The notes under the pieces were generated by a model. The model saw only the letters and a program-made list of their open reading frames with translations. It was not told the DNA's origin and did no database searches. Shown one piece after another: positions 35,480 through 47,139 of a DNA stretch of 64,000 bases (the first letter of the stretch is position 1; each line of letters begins with the position of its first letter). The position numbers and the translations under genes were made by a program. Source of the DNA: Hygrocybe punicea (Eukaryota; Basidiomycota; Agaricomycetes; Agaricales; Hygrophoraceae). The stretch covers positions 2,631,767 to 2,695,766 of the forward strand of contig OY744469.1 of NCBI GenBank assembly GCA_963556145.1. The letters are read 5' to 3'.

Positions 35480-38021
35480 CTACTTGTCGGTGATCTCAAC
35501 ATTTTCGGCATCCTCTTCAGCCCTCTTGCGCTTCAGTTCCTTCCCGCCACTCTTGATGTCATCCATCACGTTCTCGACCGTGATCAATCCGTTGCGAAAC
35601 CAAGATCCAAGACACATGTGGGCGCGAATGCTGGAACCACTGAGCTGATTTCGGGAGAAAGGGAGAATTTGTCTTCCCTGGGAGAAAACTCGTTCGACAG
35701 CTGTTGAGGTTGCTACAGTACATTGTTAGCACAGATCACCTTGAAAAACCCTTCACCGACTCACCGGGAACACTCAGGAAGTCCAGGGCCATCCTGGATA
35801 AATTCGGATAGACGAAGTGATTGTTCCACCACCACATGAGGGGGTTAGTGACATTTTCAACAGGAGATCGGAGATACTCATCCAGCTTGCTAGCACGAGA
35901 TGCTGCAGGCACAGACGGATTGCTGAAGTCGAAGAAGGCCAAATCATTGGATGTGGGAGCCGTGCCTTGATTGGTACCAGTCTCATTCTTGTACCTAAGA
36001 TCGTATTCATTGCGCACAAGTTCCTCTGCTTGTTCAATCCAGTCGGCCTCCCATGCGTGTTGACGGAAATATTCTAACTTCATGCCAGGGTGGAGCACCA
36101 TTGCAATCCGATAAACCGCAGAAGAATCTGTAAGCGAGTAGTATCAATTCATCTTCTTTCATGCGAGCTTCAAAGCAGCGACAATGCCGGGGTGGTACCC
36201 AGTCTTCGTTTGGGGATCCAGGCCTTCTGTGAGCCGATCCATCGCTGGGATGACGGCGGCCACGCTAGCGGTGTCCTTTGAAAAGAATAGAGTCGCATGC
36301 TTGAATTGTTTGAGGACTGCAACAAGTTGATCCACCACCACCCATTCGTCATTGTCCAACTCGTACTGCCTTAGCTTAAGCGTCTTGTCAGCAGTGATGG
36401 CGTCAACAACGGCCCGATACTGTTGCACGAAGCGTAACATGTCGTAGGTGGAGTTCCAACGTGTGAGGACATCACGAGGGATTTTTCGGTGCTTGAGCCT
36501 GTGGACTACGCAGTATTTGAACCAGATGGGCAACAAAATCGTGGATGAGTGGATGATGGCAAATGACAGGCGGCGGATCTTGACGACAACCTCACGGACA
36601 TCAGTGGTTTCAGCAATCACGGCTTCCCGTTCATCTTCGGCCAGCTCAGTGAGCTCATCGTGGCCGTCATCAATGTCGTCAACATCAACGTCATCCTCCT
36701 GCTCTCCGTCCGCTCCATCTGCTCCATCCTCTTCGTCCTCTTCGTCCTCTTCATCCTCGTTCTCGACATCCAGTTCCTCTGCATCATCATTCGATTGATC
36801 ACCACCACTGCGACCTGCTGCTTTGAAGGGACTCAAAAGAGTCTTAGCAGCGAGCTGCATGGTGTGGTTAAAGCAGCGGACACGCGCCTCCTCATCAAAA
36901 GAATTATCAAGAGCGGCGAACGCAGTGGTTTGCGTGTCGTTGGCAGAGGCGTTGTCGGCAACCATGCTGAGGACTTTCTGCTCCACACCGAAGTTGACGA
37001 CCATCTTCTGGAACGCATTGGCCAGAGTCTTGCCAGTGTGGGATTCGGGAACTTCGACCATATCAAGAAGAAACGTGAGCATCTCGCCTTTATGCTGCAG
37101 ATGGACTGTCCAAGCTACAAACGTGCGATGATTGGGGGATGTCCACACATCTGTCGCGAAGTGTAAGCGGCCAGGATGTTCGGTCAAGAGTTTCTTGATG
37201 CGATCACGAGAAGCCTGGAAAACGACATTGATATCGCGGTTGACGGTGGTGTGCGACAGAAGGGACAAATGTGGGCGACCGGCAGTAACCAACTTGATGA
37301 ATTCTTTATCGGTGACGATGTAGGATGGTCTGTTGTTTTCAGCAACCCATTTGACAATGCGGGCGCTGTAGATTCAATTAGTTTTGGTAGACAAAATAAA
37401 AAGAGAAAGGACATGCCGTGCTTCAGTGTTCATGAGGGAACGATGAGAGAATGTGACAGGCTCTTGGCCTTTGCGAGCAAAAGCATTGAAGATGGACTTA
37501 TTCTGATCCTTGGTATTGCCATCCGCGGCGGCCTTGACAGTGTCTTCGCCAAAGCAGCGCCGGGCGTGCTTCATGAGGTTGGCAGTGGAATGCTTATCTC
37601 CCTTGTCAAGGTAGCGCCGAACGCCACCAAGAGTCGTCTTGCAATTGCGAGCTGCACATGGAAAGAAGTGGAATGGGCGGTTTTCGAGCCACTCAATGGT
37701 AATGTTGTCCTTGAAGAACGAGTAGATAGGGGAGCGTCATGTCTTCTTGGCCAGATCTGTTCAACAGGTTAGCAAGCCTGCTGGTCCCCAAAACACGTAG
37801 CTAGATGTACCTAATTCTTTTTCATAGTCAATAGTGCTACAGACTTCGGAGGTCACTGAAGTGGCATCATCATCGGATTCTATGTAGTGGGGCTCGGTGG
37901 ACTTGGTGGAAACCTGAGAGGATGTGTTACTGGAGGTTTTGCTTTTCGCTTTGGCAGATGGCTTCTTGGTGGGGGCAGATTTGCCTGAGGAGACAGACTT
38001 CGCAGAGGTCGACTGGGTCAT
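35480..38021 (-). pseudogene. hAT transposase, full length, with three TGA stops
   Basis: Starting at MTQSTSAKSVSSGKSA, it has a Ser/Lys-rich N-terminus, a BED-type finger (PIYSFFKDN...CAARNC...HARRC), and an RNase H-like core with Asp in HFATDVWTSPNHRTF, Asp in MVADNASAND and the CFNHTMQL motif. An acidic insertion (DEEDEEDEEDG) follows. The C-terminal dimerisation region is NPLMWWWNNHFVYPNLSRMA and ATSTAVERVFSQGRQILPFS. Introns include 35740-35765 and 37770-37820 (approximate). In-frame TGA codons occur after KKT (near 37735), after ALKLA and after KMN (36141-36162), each one step from CGA. The enzyme is therefore inactive here. Confidence 0.85.
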
Positions 38022-38255
38022 TGGTGGATGAGGGGGAAAGTTGAGGGAATGTATCCAAGAGACGATGGACGAGTTTTTTGAGTCGGACAGCCGCTGGCCA
38101 CATAGCTGAGATGAACTGAATGAGCGGAAAAAGAAAAAAAGAAACCAATGTGGACGTACCTGTTTCATATGGCCCGATCGATTGCGGCCCATAGGGGTCT
38201 TCTGGGTATGGCAGGGCCAGAAGCAAAGTTTGAGGGAGGTAAAACGAAGCCAGGT

Positions 38256-40055
38256 TAGTGTTGCCACGGCTAGGCTAGCCGTTAGCCAACTAGACTAGCC
38301 ACTACTAATGGCTAAGCTAATACTCAAATTTTCCTTAGTCGAAGCCAATAGCCACGGCTATCAGCTAGCCGGGGCTAATTAGTCGACTGAACACTTCCAA
38401 AACCACAAAACCATGCTGCATTGCATGGGACATACACAGGACATTTATACTACATATCCTGACCATCATTTCCCCCCAGGACTGCTAGTAAAGCATCAAA
38501 TGATGCATCTCCGTCATCTTCCAACATCAACGCAAGCATGTCAATATCAGGCTCGACCACCTCCGTCATTTCTTTCTCCTCCGTGATCCAACCCTTGGTG
38601 AAATCGAGGCGCGTTTTCTTGAGTGCTAGATAGATCTAAGTTAGTAAATAAAATAGCGAACAACTTCAAAGACATACGCTTAGTTCCAGCTTCAAGTGTT
38701 TGAAGTGAACTTGCCAAGCTTGAATGATCGACTCGCGCAACTTGGTACGGTGGGGGATGTTGCTATCTTGAAAATCTTCGTGCAGCAATAATAACAGATC
38801 ACGGAACTCGCGACATTCTACAACGTTAATGGACTGCAATGGTAAGTCAGTGAAATAAATATTAAGAGTCGAGGGTAATACCTGATCGTCCGCAACAATA
38901 AAGTTGACCAGAGAGCGAATAAAAGCGGGACGAGTGAATGTGGGATGCCCACTCATTGCCACACCCTCATGGAGTGACTCGTTGAGGGTAGACTGCGTCA
39001 AGGCCTCCCGTGCCTTGCGCTTGACGAGCTGCATCGGCCAGCCTTTGTCGGCGCAAACTTTGACGTACTCAGCCTCATGGTGGTTTTCCAGGTGGAAGCG
39101 CAAGTTCGAGTTGGCGGTCCCAGCGGCGAAGGTGTGATTGATGTGCAGAGCGTGGAAAGCGGAGTCGACATCACGGCGAGCGCTAGGAACAGCATAATAT
39201 TAGTTAAACACCTGTAAGATGCAGAGAAAAGCCTTACGCGCAGACCTTGCAGACCGTTCTCGTACCCTCTTTCATGCTCCCCTTCGAGAAAAAATGCCAG
39301 ACGTCGTGTGCGGCGGTCTTGACGCGACCGAGAGCAAGGGGATGAGATGGCAAGGGAGCAAGCTGACTAGAGCCAGTGGCAAAAGTAGTGGAAGGGACAA
39401 CAGAAGGAACAGCCGCAGATGAAGCGATAGTAGAAGGCACAGGGGTGGGAGAAGACTGACGCCGGCGGTGCTTCTTCTTTTTCAAGAGCCTAGAGGAAGA
39501 CTTTGCGGGAGGGGGTTCAAGAGGAGCCGTGGATGTGACATGGGGAGGCGACAAGATGGATATCCGAGGGCGACGCTGAGAATGGACTGGAGATGGTGAG
39601 GAGGATGAGTCATGGCTAGAGCTTGACTGCTCTATCGGCTGCTCCACCGACAAGGCCCTGTTGGCAGAAGAGGCTCGTCGTCGTCGTTTACCCATAGAAA
39701 TGGGGGGTGTACCAAGACTGGAGAATGGGTCACCTTGGATTCAAGGAACCATATTGATGGCATCATTTCTTTATTGTTCGGATACTCATCACATTGTCAC
39801 ATTGATGAACCGAATACCACACATCATATGTACTACCTTGATTGCCTGTAATACTAGCCTGTTTGAGTCGACTAGCTGGCTAAAAGTGATCGGCTATCGG
39901 CTGACCAGAATGCCTAGTTGAAGCCGTAGCCTATCGATTAGCCTTAGCTTAGCCGGTCCTCAGATTAGCCTTAGCTTAGCCGGTCCTCAGCTAAGCTAAA
40001 ATCGGCTAAGGCTACAACTAGTAGTCGGCTAATAGCCTTAGCTGCGGCAACACTA
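38256..40055 (-). mobile_element. 1.8-kb hAT-like element nested in the larger hAT, TSD AGCCAGGT
   Basis: An exact 8-bp duplication AGCCAGGT (38248-38255, 40056-40063) flanks ends that share TAGTGTTGCC. Both subterminal regions are packed with GGCTAGCC/TTAGCC/GGCTAAG motifs (38262-38390 and 39860-40045). The first ten bases are identical to those of the CAG-core elements, suggesting related transposase recognition. It encodes only the N-terminal part of a transposase (next entry). Confidence 0.9.
38450..39695 (-). CDS. BED-finger-only transposase derivative, intact 360-codon ORF
   Basis: Four exons join in frame with consensus splice sites: 39695-39238, 39182-38882, 38833-38678 and 38617-38450. 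The protein has a basic, Ser-rich N-terminus (MGKRRRRASSANRAL) and a BED-type zinc finger (DVWHFF...GTRTVCKVC...FHLENHH). A helical segment typical of the region after BED in hAT transposases follows (ECREFRDLLLLLHEDFQDSN, IPHRTKLRESIIQAW). It ends in a short acidic tail (PDIDMLALMLEDDGD). The RNase H catalytic core and dimerisation domain are absent. No in-frame stop occurs, unlike its neighbours. Such a protein could bind element ends without cutting; this role is inferred. Confidence 0.7.
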
Positions 40056-40314
40056 AGCCAGGTGCTGAGCATTGACCAACTCCTTGACGGCTGTTGCGGA
40101 GCACGAACACGTCGGCAAATCCCCGGTGACCCGCCGGTTCGGGTCACGGTGTCATGCGGGTAGCCAAAATGGCAACCCGGTACCCGGACCGGCTGGAACC
40201 GAACTGGCGGGTCACCGGGTTGACCCGGACCCGTGTTAAACACTAATCACCTCCCACCCCCCCCTGCGACCGCTAGCACATCCGGCAGTATCCCCACTCC
40301 AGCGCCATTGACCA

Positions 40315-43300
40315 ATGCCTGAACAACCGAACCTCCAGCCGACGCAATTAAACACATGGCAAATTAATCTCAACAAATCCGCCAAAGCACACTGGGATCT
40401 TATTAACTCACTAATTCACACTAACTGCGACGTTCTCTTACTACAGGAACCCTACTTCGACTTCTACGGTAACACTAAAGCAACACACAACTGGAGGGTC
40501 GTCTACCCCTCTGATCGCTTCACTTCCAATTCCACAGTCTGCTCAGTCATCCTAGTAAATTCCAAGCTTGACACTAACAACTGGGAGCAAATTAAGATAC
40601 ACGGCTCTAACGACCTCACCACCATCAGGATAAAAAGCCCCACAGGTAACTTCTGTATCTTCAACATCTATCACAACTGCCACCACTCCGACTCTCTAAA
40701 TGTCCTCCAAAACTACGCCCAAAACAACGAAGCAGACCTATACACACTAGAAACTGATCACATGCTTTGGTGCGGCGACTTTAACAGACATCATCCCCTT
40801 TGGGACGAAGAACGCAATCACCACCTCTTTACCACCAACGCTCTAGCGCAGGCAACCAAACTAATAGAAGCAACGGCAGACTGCAACATGGTCATGGCCT
40901 TACCCAAAGACATCCCCACTCTGGAATCCATGGTGACGAAGAACTGGACCAGAACTGATAATGTATTCTGTATGGCCAAGACTCTCGACCTCATCCAAAC
41001 TTGCGACACCAAACCAGACCAACGCCCAACCAGCACCGACCACCTCCCGATACAAACCTCAATCACATTTTCAACCAGACTACGACCCGGAAACCCCTCG
41101 CGAAACTTCCGCAACATTGACTGGGACGCCTTCCAAGCCCACCTAGATACCCAGCTGAAACAACTACAGCCCCTAACACCCATACTATCTCAACAACAAC
41201 TCGACGAAGCCATCCTCACGCTAACCTGCACACTACAGTCCACGATTGAAGCAGTGGTCCCCCTCTCTGCCCCGTGCCCGCACTCCAAACGATGGTGGAC
41301 TCCCCAACTAAACAAATTGAAACGAACCAAAAACAGGCTAAGTCACCTTTCACACCATCATCGCATGGACGCCACTCACCCTAGCCACAACGAACACAGG
41401 GCAGCACGCAACCACTATGGCGACGAAATACTCAAGGCAAAGGAAAGACACTGGTCTGCCTTCCTAGATGAAGCGAGCAACCACGACATATGGTCAATCA
41501 ACAAATGCGCCTCCAACCCCATCAGCGACAACCCAAGAGGAGACGGGGGTAAAACCTCCATCCCCACTCTAGAAATCACCCATCCAGATGGCAGCAAAAC
41601 CTACGCTACCTCAAATGACGCCAAAAGTCTAGCTATAGCTAAATCCTTCTTTCCGCCCCCACCTGAACACTCCACAGTCCCCCCAGACTTCACATACCCA
41701 GCACGCATACCCTACACAGCGATCATTTCCAAAGACGTCATCGCCAAACACATCGCAAAGATCCATCCCCACAAAGCCCCTGGCCCTGACGGAATACCGA
41801 ACATCGTACTCAAGGAATCCTCAGAACTCATAATCGACCACATTCATGCCGCCTTCAACGCCATACTGACGCTCAACATCTACCACGACCCCTGGAAACT
41901 CTCCACCACATGTGCCCTCCGAAAACCGGACAAGCCAAGATACGATATACCTAAGGCCTACCACCCCATAGTCCTATTAAACACCCTCCCAAAGCTACTC
42001 ACATCCATCATATCAGAGACCATCACCCACATGGCAGAAGAACACCAGCTCCTCCCCCCACATCACTTCGGAGGACGACCAGGATGTACCACCACAGACT
42101 CCATGCACATACTCATACACCGCATAAAGCACGCCTGGTGAAATAAACGAGTCGCGGCCATACTATTCTTAGATATCGAAGGCGCCTTCCCAAACACTGT
42201 CACTGACCGTTTACTTCACAACATGCGGAAACAAAGGGTACCCGAACCCCTAGTCCTATTTGTCGGCAACCTACTGAACAACAGAACCACGCGGCTCACC
42301 TTCGACAACTACACTTCGGACCTGATCCACCTGGAAAATGGCATAGGACAGGGCGACCCCATTTCCATGATCATCTATCTCTTCTACAATGCTGACCTCC
42401 TTGAAATACCAACAGGTCAAAAAGAATTAGCTGTGGCCTTCATAGACGATGCGGCCATATACGTCGAGGGAATAGACTTCGCTGAAACCAATGACCTTAT
42501 CAAAAATCTCATGACCAAGCAAGAGGAAGCCTACGACTGGTTGAAGAACCACAACTCTAAATTCGAGACTACCAAATTTGCCCTAATAAACTTCACACAG
42601 CGCAACAACATGGACAGACCACCCCTAATCCTAAACAACACCACCATCACGCCCACCAAGTCGCACCACTTCCTAGGAATCATCATGGACCAACACTTAT
42701 GCTGGCATGAACAAAGAGAGAATACGATCGCCAGAACCACCAAATGGATCCATCTATTCCGCAGACTAGCTTGCCCAAAATCGGGTATACCCAAGAACCT
42801 AATGTGACGGCTCTACACAGCAGTAGCGATACCAAAGATGACCTACGCCGCCGACGTCTGGTACACCCCGACGCACAAACCAGCCAACAGCAACCACAGA
42901 AGAGGCTCAGTAAGGGCGATGCACGAACTAACTAGACTACAACGCACTGGGCTAATCCCCATCACGGGAGCTTTAAGGACAGCCCCGAACGACCTGCTCA
43001 AACTCCACGCTGGAATCCTCCCAGTCGACCTCCTGATGCACAAAGTCTGCCATAGATTGATCATCAGAATGGTGTCCCTGCCGGCGATGCACCCCCTTCA
43101 CAAGCCATTGAGAACATGTGCTAAGCACCTCGTCGCCAGACACAAATCCCCCTTACATACCCTCACTCACCTTTACAACATTGACCCTAATACCATAGAG
43201 CCCATCCTCCCTAGCCTAGCAACCATTAACTCACGCCTCCCGCTTCGCACCAACATCCCAGGAACAAGAGAAGACTCCATCAAGCAACACGACTCTGACA

Positions 43301-44190
43301 ACACCGAAATAAAGATCTACTCAGATGGCTCCACTCTGGACGGCGGAGTTGGAGCGGCAGCTATACTCTACCGACGGGGACGCGATTGACCCAAGATACT
43401 ACGCTTCCACCTAGGCCCCAGCGAGGACCACCACAACGTAGAGGCAGAAAACATAGCGGCCATCCTAGCTCTGCATTTACTGAGTCGTGAATCAATGCTA
43501 TGTAACGTCTCCCTATACATAGATTGCCAATCTACTATCCAGGCCATTACCTCACACACCCGATCAGGACAACACACGATAAACACTTTCCACAAGGCGG
43601 CACAGCGACTCACTGACACCAACCCCCTCCTCGCTCTATCAATCAACTGGATATCAGGACACAGCAAAGTCGACGGAAATGAGAGGGCTGATGCTGAAGC
43701 CAAGCGGGCAGCGAGAGGACTCAACAGCCCACGACGAACCCTACCTCCATCACTACGCACACGTTCTCTACCACTCAATATCTCAGCTCTAAAATCAACA
43801 TACGACAAACAACTAACACTACAATGGAAGAAAAGCTGGCTGCGCTCGCCACGATACGTACGCTTCACACGCATAGACCCAAATTTTCCTATTACCAAAT
43901 TCCTAAAAACAACAACTAAGCTAACGCGCCCTCAGACCAGCCTCATCACACAGATCCGCACTGCACACCTCCCTCTCAATGCATATCTATACAGAATCAA
44001 GAGATCGGACAGCGATGTCTGCCTTAAATGCGAACAAGCGACAGAGACCATCCATCACTTTCTCTTCGATTTCCCAGCCTTCCGTGACCCATGTCACACG
44101 CTCGTCAACACACTCCGGATGAACGCCAGCTCCATCTCCCACCTACTCAACAACCCAAAAGGAATCTCGGAACTAATCAAATACTGTTGA
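40315..44190 (+). pseudogene. LINE ORF2 polyprotein (endonuclease, RT, RNase H), three TGA stops
   Basis: One frame of 1291 codons. The N-terminal AP-endonuclease-like domain has LQINLN-type start, LLLQEPYFDFYG, WCGDFNRHHPLWDE and STDHLPIQTSITF (catalytic Glu, Asp-Asn-type and His motifs). RT: HKAPGPDGIPNIVLKE, YHPIVLLNTLPK, HHFGGRPGCTTTD, LFLDIEGAFPN (Asp), NGIGQGDPISMIIY and AFIDDAAIYVEG (catalytic Asp pair). RNase H: IYSDGSTLDGGVGAA, AENIAAILALHL, YIDCQSTIQAI and SGHSKVDGNERADAEA. A C-terminal CLKCEQATETIHHFLFDFPAF motif follows. TGA stops at 42139, 42805 and 43387 each fit CGA in the family (e.g. HAW-stop-NKR, LM-stop-RLYTA). It starts 4 bp after the ORF1 stop. Confidence 0.9.
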
Positions 44191-44629
44191 AGTCTGTGAA
44201 GGAATGGAGCAAGGACAACATGGGATAGTGGTGTTTGCTAAAGAGGATGACGTTACATTTGTGGCGGATAACATGGGGGACGAGGTGAAGTCTTTCATTC
44301 ACAATATAATGTAGCAGTGTTCTTAAATCATGCCTTATCAGATCTGTCGTTCAGAGTTTTACGTTCGAACATATCCACCTACGCCTATTGTTTCGTTATG
44401 TCCTTCAGATTCTCCAGCAGTGGTGTGTGGTGCCTGGGATCCGCTGATCGGCCAAAGAGCCCTTTCAGCATATCTTTTCCATGATACATGGGTCAGCCGA
44501 GATGGACAATTCCCACTTCAAGTGGGCTGGCTTATCTTGGCCGACCAATATCTTTCTCCAGGGCAGATGGCTTGGCCGAGGGTTCCATGTTCGGAGAAGC
44601 ATGGGTTGGCCGAAGCAGAGGGATATATT

Positions 44630-46020
44630 GGCTGGCCATGGAACATGGATTGGCCGACCTGGCTGGGTATTTCGGCTGGCCATGGAATGTGGATTGGCCA
44701 ACGGGTCTGGGTATTTCGGCTGGCCATGGAACGTGGATTGGCCGACCTGGCTGGGTATCTTGGCTGGCCATGGAACATGGATGGGCCGACCTGGCTGGGT
44801 ATCTTGGCTGGCCATGGAACATGGATTGGCCGATGGGTCTGGGTATTTCGGCTGGCCATGAAACATGGATTGGCCGACTGGGCTAGGTATTTCCACTGGC
44901 CATGGGAGGTGGATTGGCCGACTGGTCTGGATATTTTGGTTGACCATGGAACATGGATTGGCCGACTGCCCTGGGTATTTCGGGTGGCCATGGAATGTGG
45001 ATTGGCCAATCAGTCTGGGTATTTCGGCTGGCCATGGAATGTGGATTGGCCGACAGGTCTGGGTATTTTGGCTGGCCATGAAAGGTGGATTGGCCGATGG
45101 GTCTGGGTATTTCAGCTGGCCATGGAACATGGATTGGCCGAATTCCCTGGGTGTGTCAGCTGTCCATGGAACATGGATTGGCCGACCGGGCTAGGTATCT
45201 TGGCTGGCCATGGAACATGGATTGGCCAATGGGTCTGGGTATTTCGGCTGGCCATGAAACATGGATTGGCCGACTGGGCTAGGTATTTCCACTGGCCATG
45301 GGAGGTGGATTGGCCGACCGGTCTGGGTATTTTGGTTGGCCATGGAACATGGATTGGCCGACCGGTCTGGGTATTTCAGGTGGCCATGGAATGTGGATTG
45401 GCCGACCAGTCTGGGTATTTCGGTTGGCCATGGAACATGGATTGGCCGATGGGTCTGGGTATTTTGGCTGGCCATGGGAGGTGGATTGGCCGACCGGGCT
45501 GGGTATCTTGGCTGGCCATGGAACATGGATTGGCCAACCAGTCTCGGTATTTCACTTGGCCATGGAACATGGGTTGGCCAAATGGTCTGGGTATTTTGGC
45601 TGGCCATGGGAGATGGATTGGCCAACAGGTCTGGGTATTTAGGCTATGGATTGGCCGATGGTCTGGGTATTTCGGCTGGACATGGAACATGGATTGGCTG
45701 ACCTCTGTTCGTTTATTGGCTGGCCATGAGACATGGATTGGCTGACTGTACTGGGTGTAGCCATGGAACATGGGTTGGCGAAAGCTTTGGTCATATGACA
45801 TGGCCATAGCACCTGGGTTGGCCAAAGCTCCAGCTACATTGGGATGGCCACAGCTCTAATTACATCAGCTGTCAACATGATATGCATTGGCCAACACTCA
45901 GAATACATTGGCTGGTCATGGCACATTGGTTGGCTGTTCCTAATGGGTCTCTGGCTGGTTGTGGGTCATGGATTGACCAGTGCCAGAGATATAATGGCCA
46001 GCCATGATACAGCTGACCTT
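44630..46020 (+). repeat. 44-bp minisatellite, about 25 units
   Basis: The unit GGCTGGCCATGGAACATGGA-TTGGCCGACCTGGCTGGGTATTTC repeats with 44-bp period from 44630 (unit starts 44630, 44674, 44718) to about 45730, then degenerates to 46020. Since 44 is not a multiple of three, all three plus frames rotate through the same peptide set, and long ORFs stay open on both strands (e.g. 44330-45745). Variants at fixed positions (GGAACATGG/GGAATGTGG/GGGAGGTGG) form a higher-order pattern. The stretch 44191-44629 has no supported gene. Confidence 0.9.
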
Positions 46021-46706
46021 GTGACATAGGGTTAGGGTTTACACCGATAAAATGCAATAAATTCCTTCTCAGACATTAACAGCTTAACATTACAACAAGT
46101 ACTGCTACTGTGTCACAAATGCCTCTGAAAGGATAACAAGCAAGACACCAACGCCATTCAGTCTTGATCTCAAAGGAGGAGCTCTTCTCCTTCTTGATCA
46201 AGACTGACTGACAAAGAAAATACTAACAAAAATTTTGCGAACAAATAACCAAAAATGGATACTGAAATCAACTAAACTAATAATATTACCTGGTCTCAAT
46301 GTCACTAAAGGGAGGCTTAAAAGTAATAGTGAGACTTACCTGGTCAACTTTCAATGATGCCACCAGGCCCACTACAAGTAGGTTGCCCGGCAAGGAAATC
46401 AGGGGGATTCACCCGCCCTTTCATTCCTGAAGACCTGTACAGTGACAAGCACTCATTTCTGAGGACCAGACACCAACAGTTGGCACGCAGAGATGCCACA
46501 ATGTTCATTCAAGTTGAACAGATAACTTCAACAAAAGATACTGTCAGTAATGGGGTAATACAAATTAATCACTCATCTGGATGCAAACATACCAAAGAAG
46601 ATACCTGACGGTGAAAAAGAAGAACATACCACAATAATCAAGTAGTCCTGTGAAGTGAACAGACGTCAGCAACAAAGCCTGAGGAAATCACCTACCAGTT
46701 AAGACT

Positions 46707-46767
46707 ATGACACTACAGAATCTCTGGTTGTTGCCTGGTACAATAACCAAGGATCCTGTAGTGTCAT
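46707..46767. repeat. Short hairpin with ATGACACTACAG arms
   Basis: ATGACACTACAG and its inverse CTGTAGTGTCAT, with further pairing inward (TCTCTGGTTGTT against AATAACCAAGGA), form a stem of roughly 28 bp. The surrounding region 46021-47000 is AT-rich with GTGACATGTCAC-type motifs (46860-46985) and no gene that I can support. Confidence 0.5.
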
Positions 46768-47004
46768 CAAAAGTGGTAGTGGTGGTTGTGAGGTAAGGAG
46801 AAAATCTCAACCGTGTTTGATGGGCTTGTACTTATTTGTTCATGTGACTTAACGTGTTTGTTGACCACATGTCACAAAGTGTGATGTCACGTTGGGCCGT
46901 CCAAATGTTACATCACACTTGTGACATGTCGCGTCTCATCAATCATGTGACCTGTCACGTTGCATTAATCATGTGACACGTGAGTGGTAATAATCATCAT
47001 ATTC

Positions 47005-47099
47005 CGAGGGCAGGAATCCTGCCCTCGTCTCACTATGTATAATAGGTACAAAATACAATAATAATGATATAACGAGGGCAGGGAATCACCCTGCCCTCG
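47005..47099. repeat. Twin hairpins with the same 11-bp stem
   Basis: The arms CGAGGGCAGGA/TCCTGCCCTCG form a perfect stem at 47005-47027 with a 1-base centre. The arms CGAGGGCAGGG/CCCTGCCCTCG form one at 47073-47099 around AATCA. Each is followed by TCTCA. They are 68 bp apart and separated by AT-rich sequence. The same GAGGGCAGG stem repeated suggests duplicated element ends or a structured RNA, not chance. Confidence 0.7.
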
Positions 47100-47139
47100 T
47101 CTCATTGCTGAGCCACCCCGACGGTCGGGTTCATTACCA

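Larger units (their letters stand above)
35308..40245 (-). mobile_element. Autonomous-type hAT transposon, TSD ATCACCTC
   Basis: An exact 8-bp duplication ATCACCTC (35300-35307 and 40246-40253) flanks ends TAAGGTTTAACATGGG and, inverted, TAGTGTTTAACACGGG. Next to the ends are arrays of CCCGG/GGTCACCGGGT motifs, expected for transposase binding. It encodes a full-length but stop-damaged hAT transposase on the minus strand. A second hAT-like element (38256-40055) sits between the transposase start and the right end. A run of 12 G lies near 35442. Confidence 0.9.
33683..40310 (+). pseudogene. LINE ORF1, nucleic-acid-binding protein, interrupted
   Basis: The coding parts are 33683-35307 and 40254-40310. 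The N-terminal half is helical and Thr/Asn-rich. A central domain (TSKFLGVMRLRNGGILLEAN) and zinc knuckles follow (CLCCHQWNHTAAHC, CGTCGGQHRTPSC and a third, FCTPC...). A TGA at 34874-34876 sits inside the third knuckle where Trp (TGG) fits. The Pro-rich tail then meets the hAT insertion at TSD ATCACCTC and ends at TGA 40308-40310. It presumably bound LINE RNA. The start is the first Met of the open frame; coding similarity may begin further upstream. Confidence 0.75.
33366..44200 (+). mobile_element. Tad1-like LINE, split in ORF1 by a hAT element
   Basis: ORF1 (zinc-knuckle protein) and ORF2 (AP-endonuclease, RT, RNase H, Cys/His motif) are in the order typical of Tad1-clade LINEs from fungi. 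They are separated by only 4 bp once the hAT at 35308-40245 is discounted. The 5' boundary is uncertain because repeat E lies directly upstream. No poly-A tail or target duplication was recognised after 44190. The intact length would be near 5.9 kb. Confidence 0.85.

Noticed and set aside
44330..45745. 471-residue ORF of GWPWNMDWP-type repeats
   Set aside because: All three plus frames and the minus strand are equally open because of the 44-bp repeat; nothing singles out this frame.
46980..47100. Rho-independent terminators
   Set aside because: The stems resemble bacterial terminators, but there is no T-run and the context is fungal.
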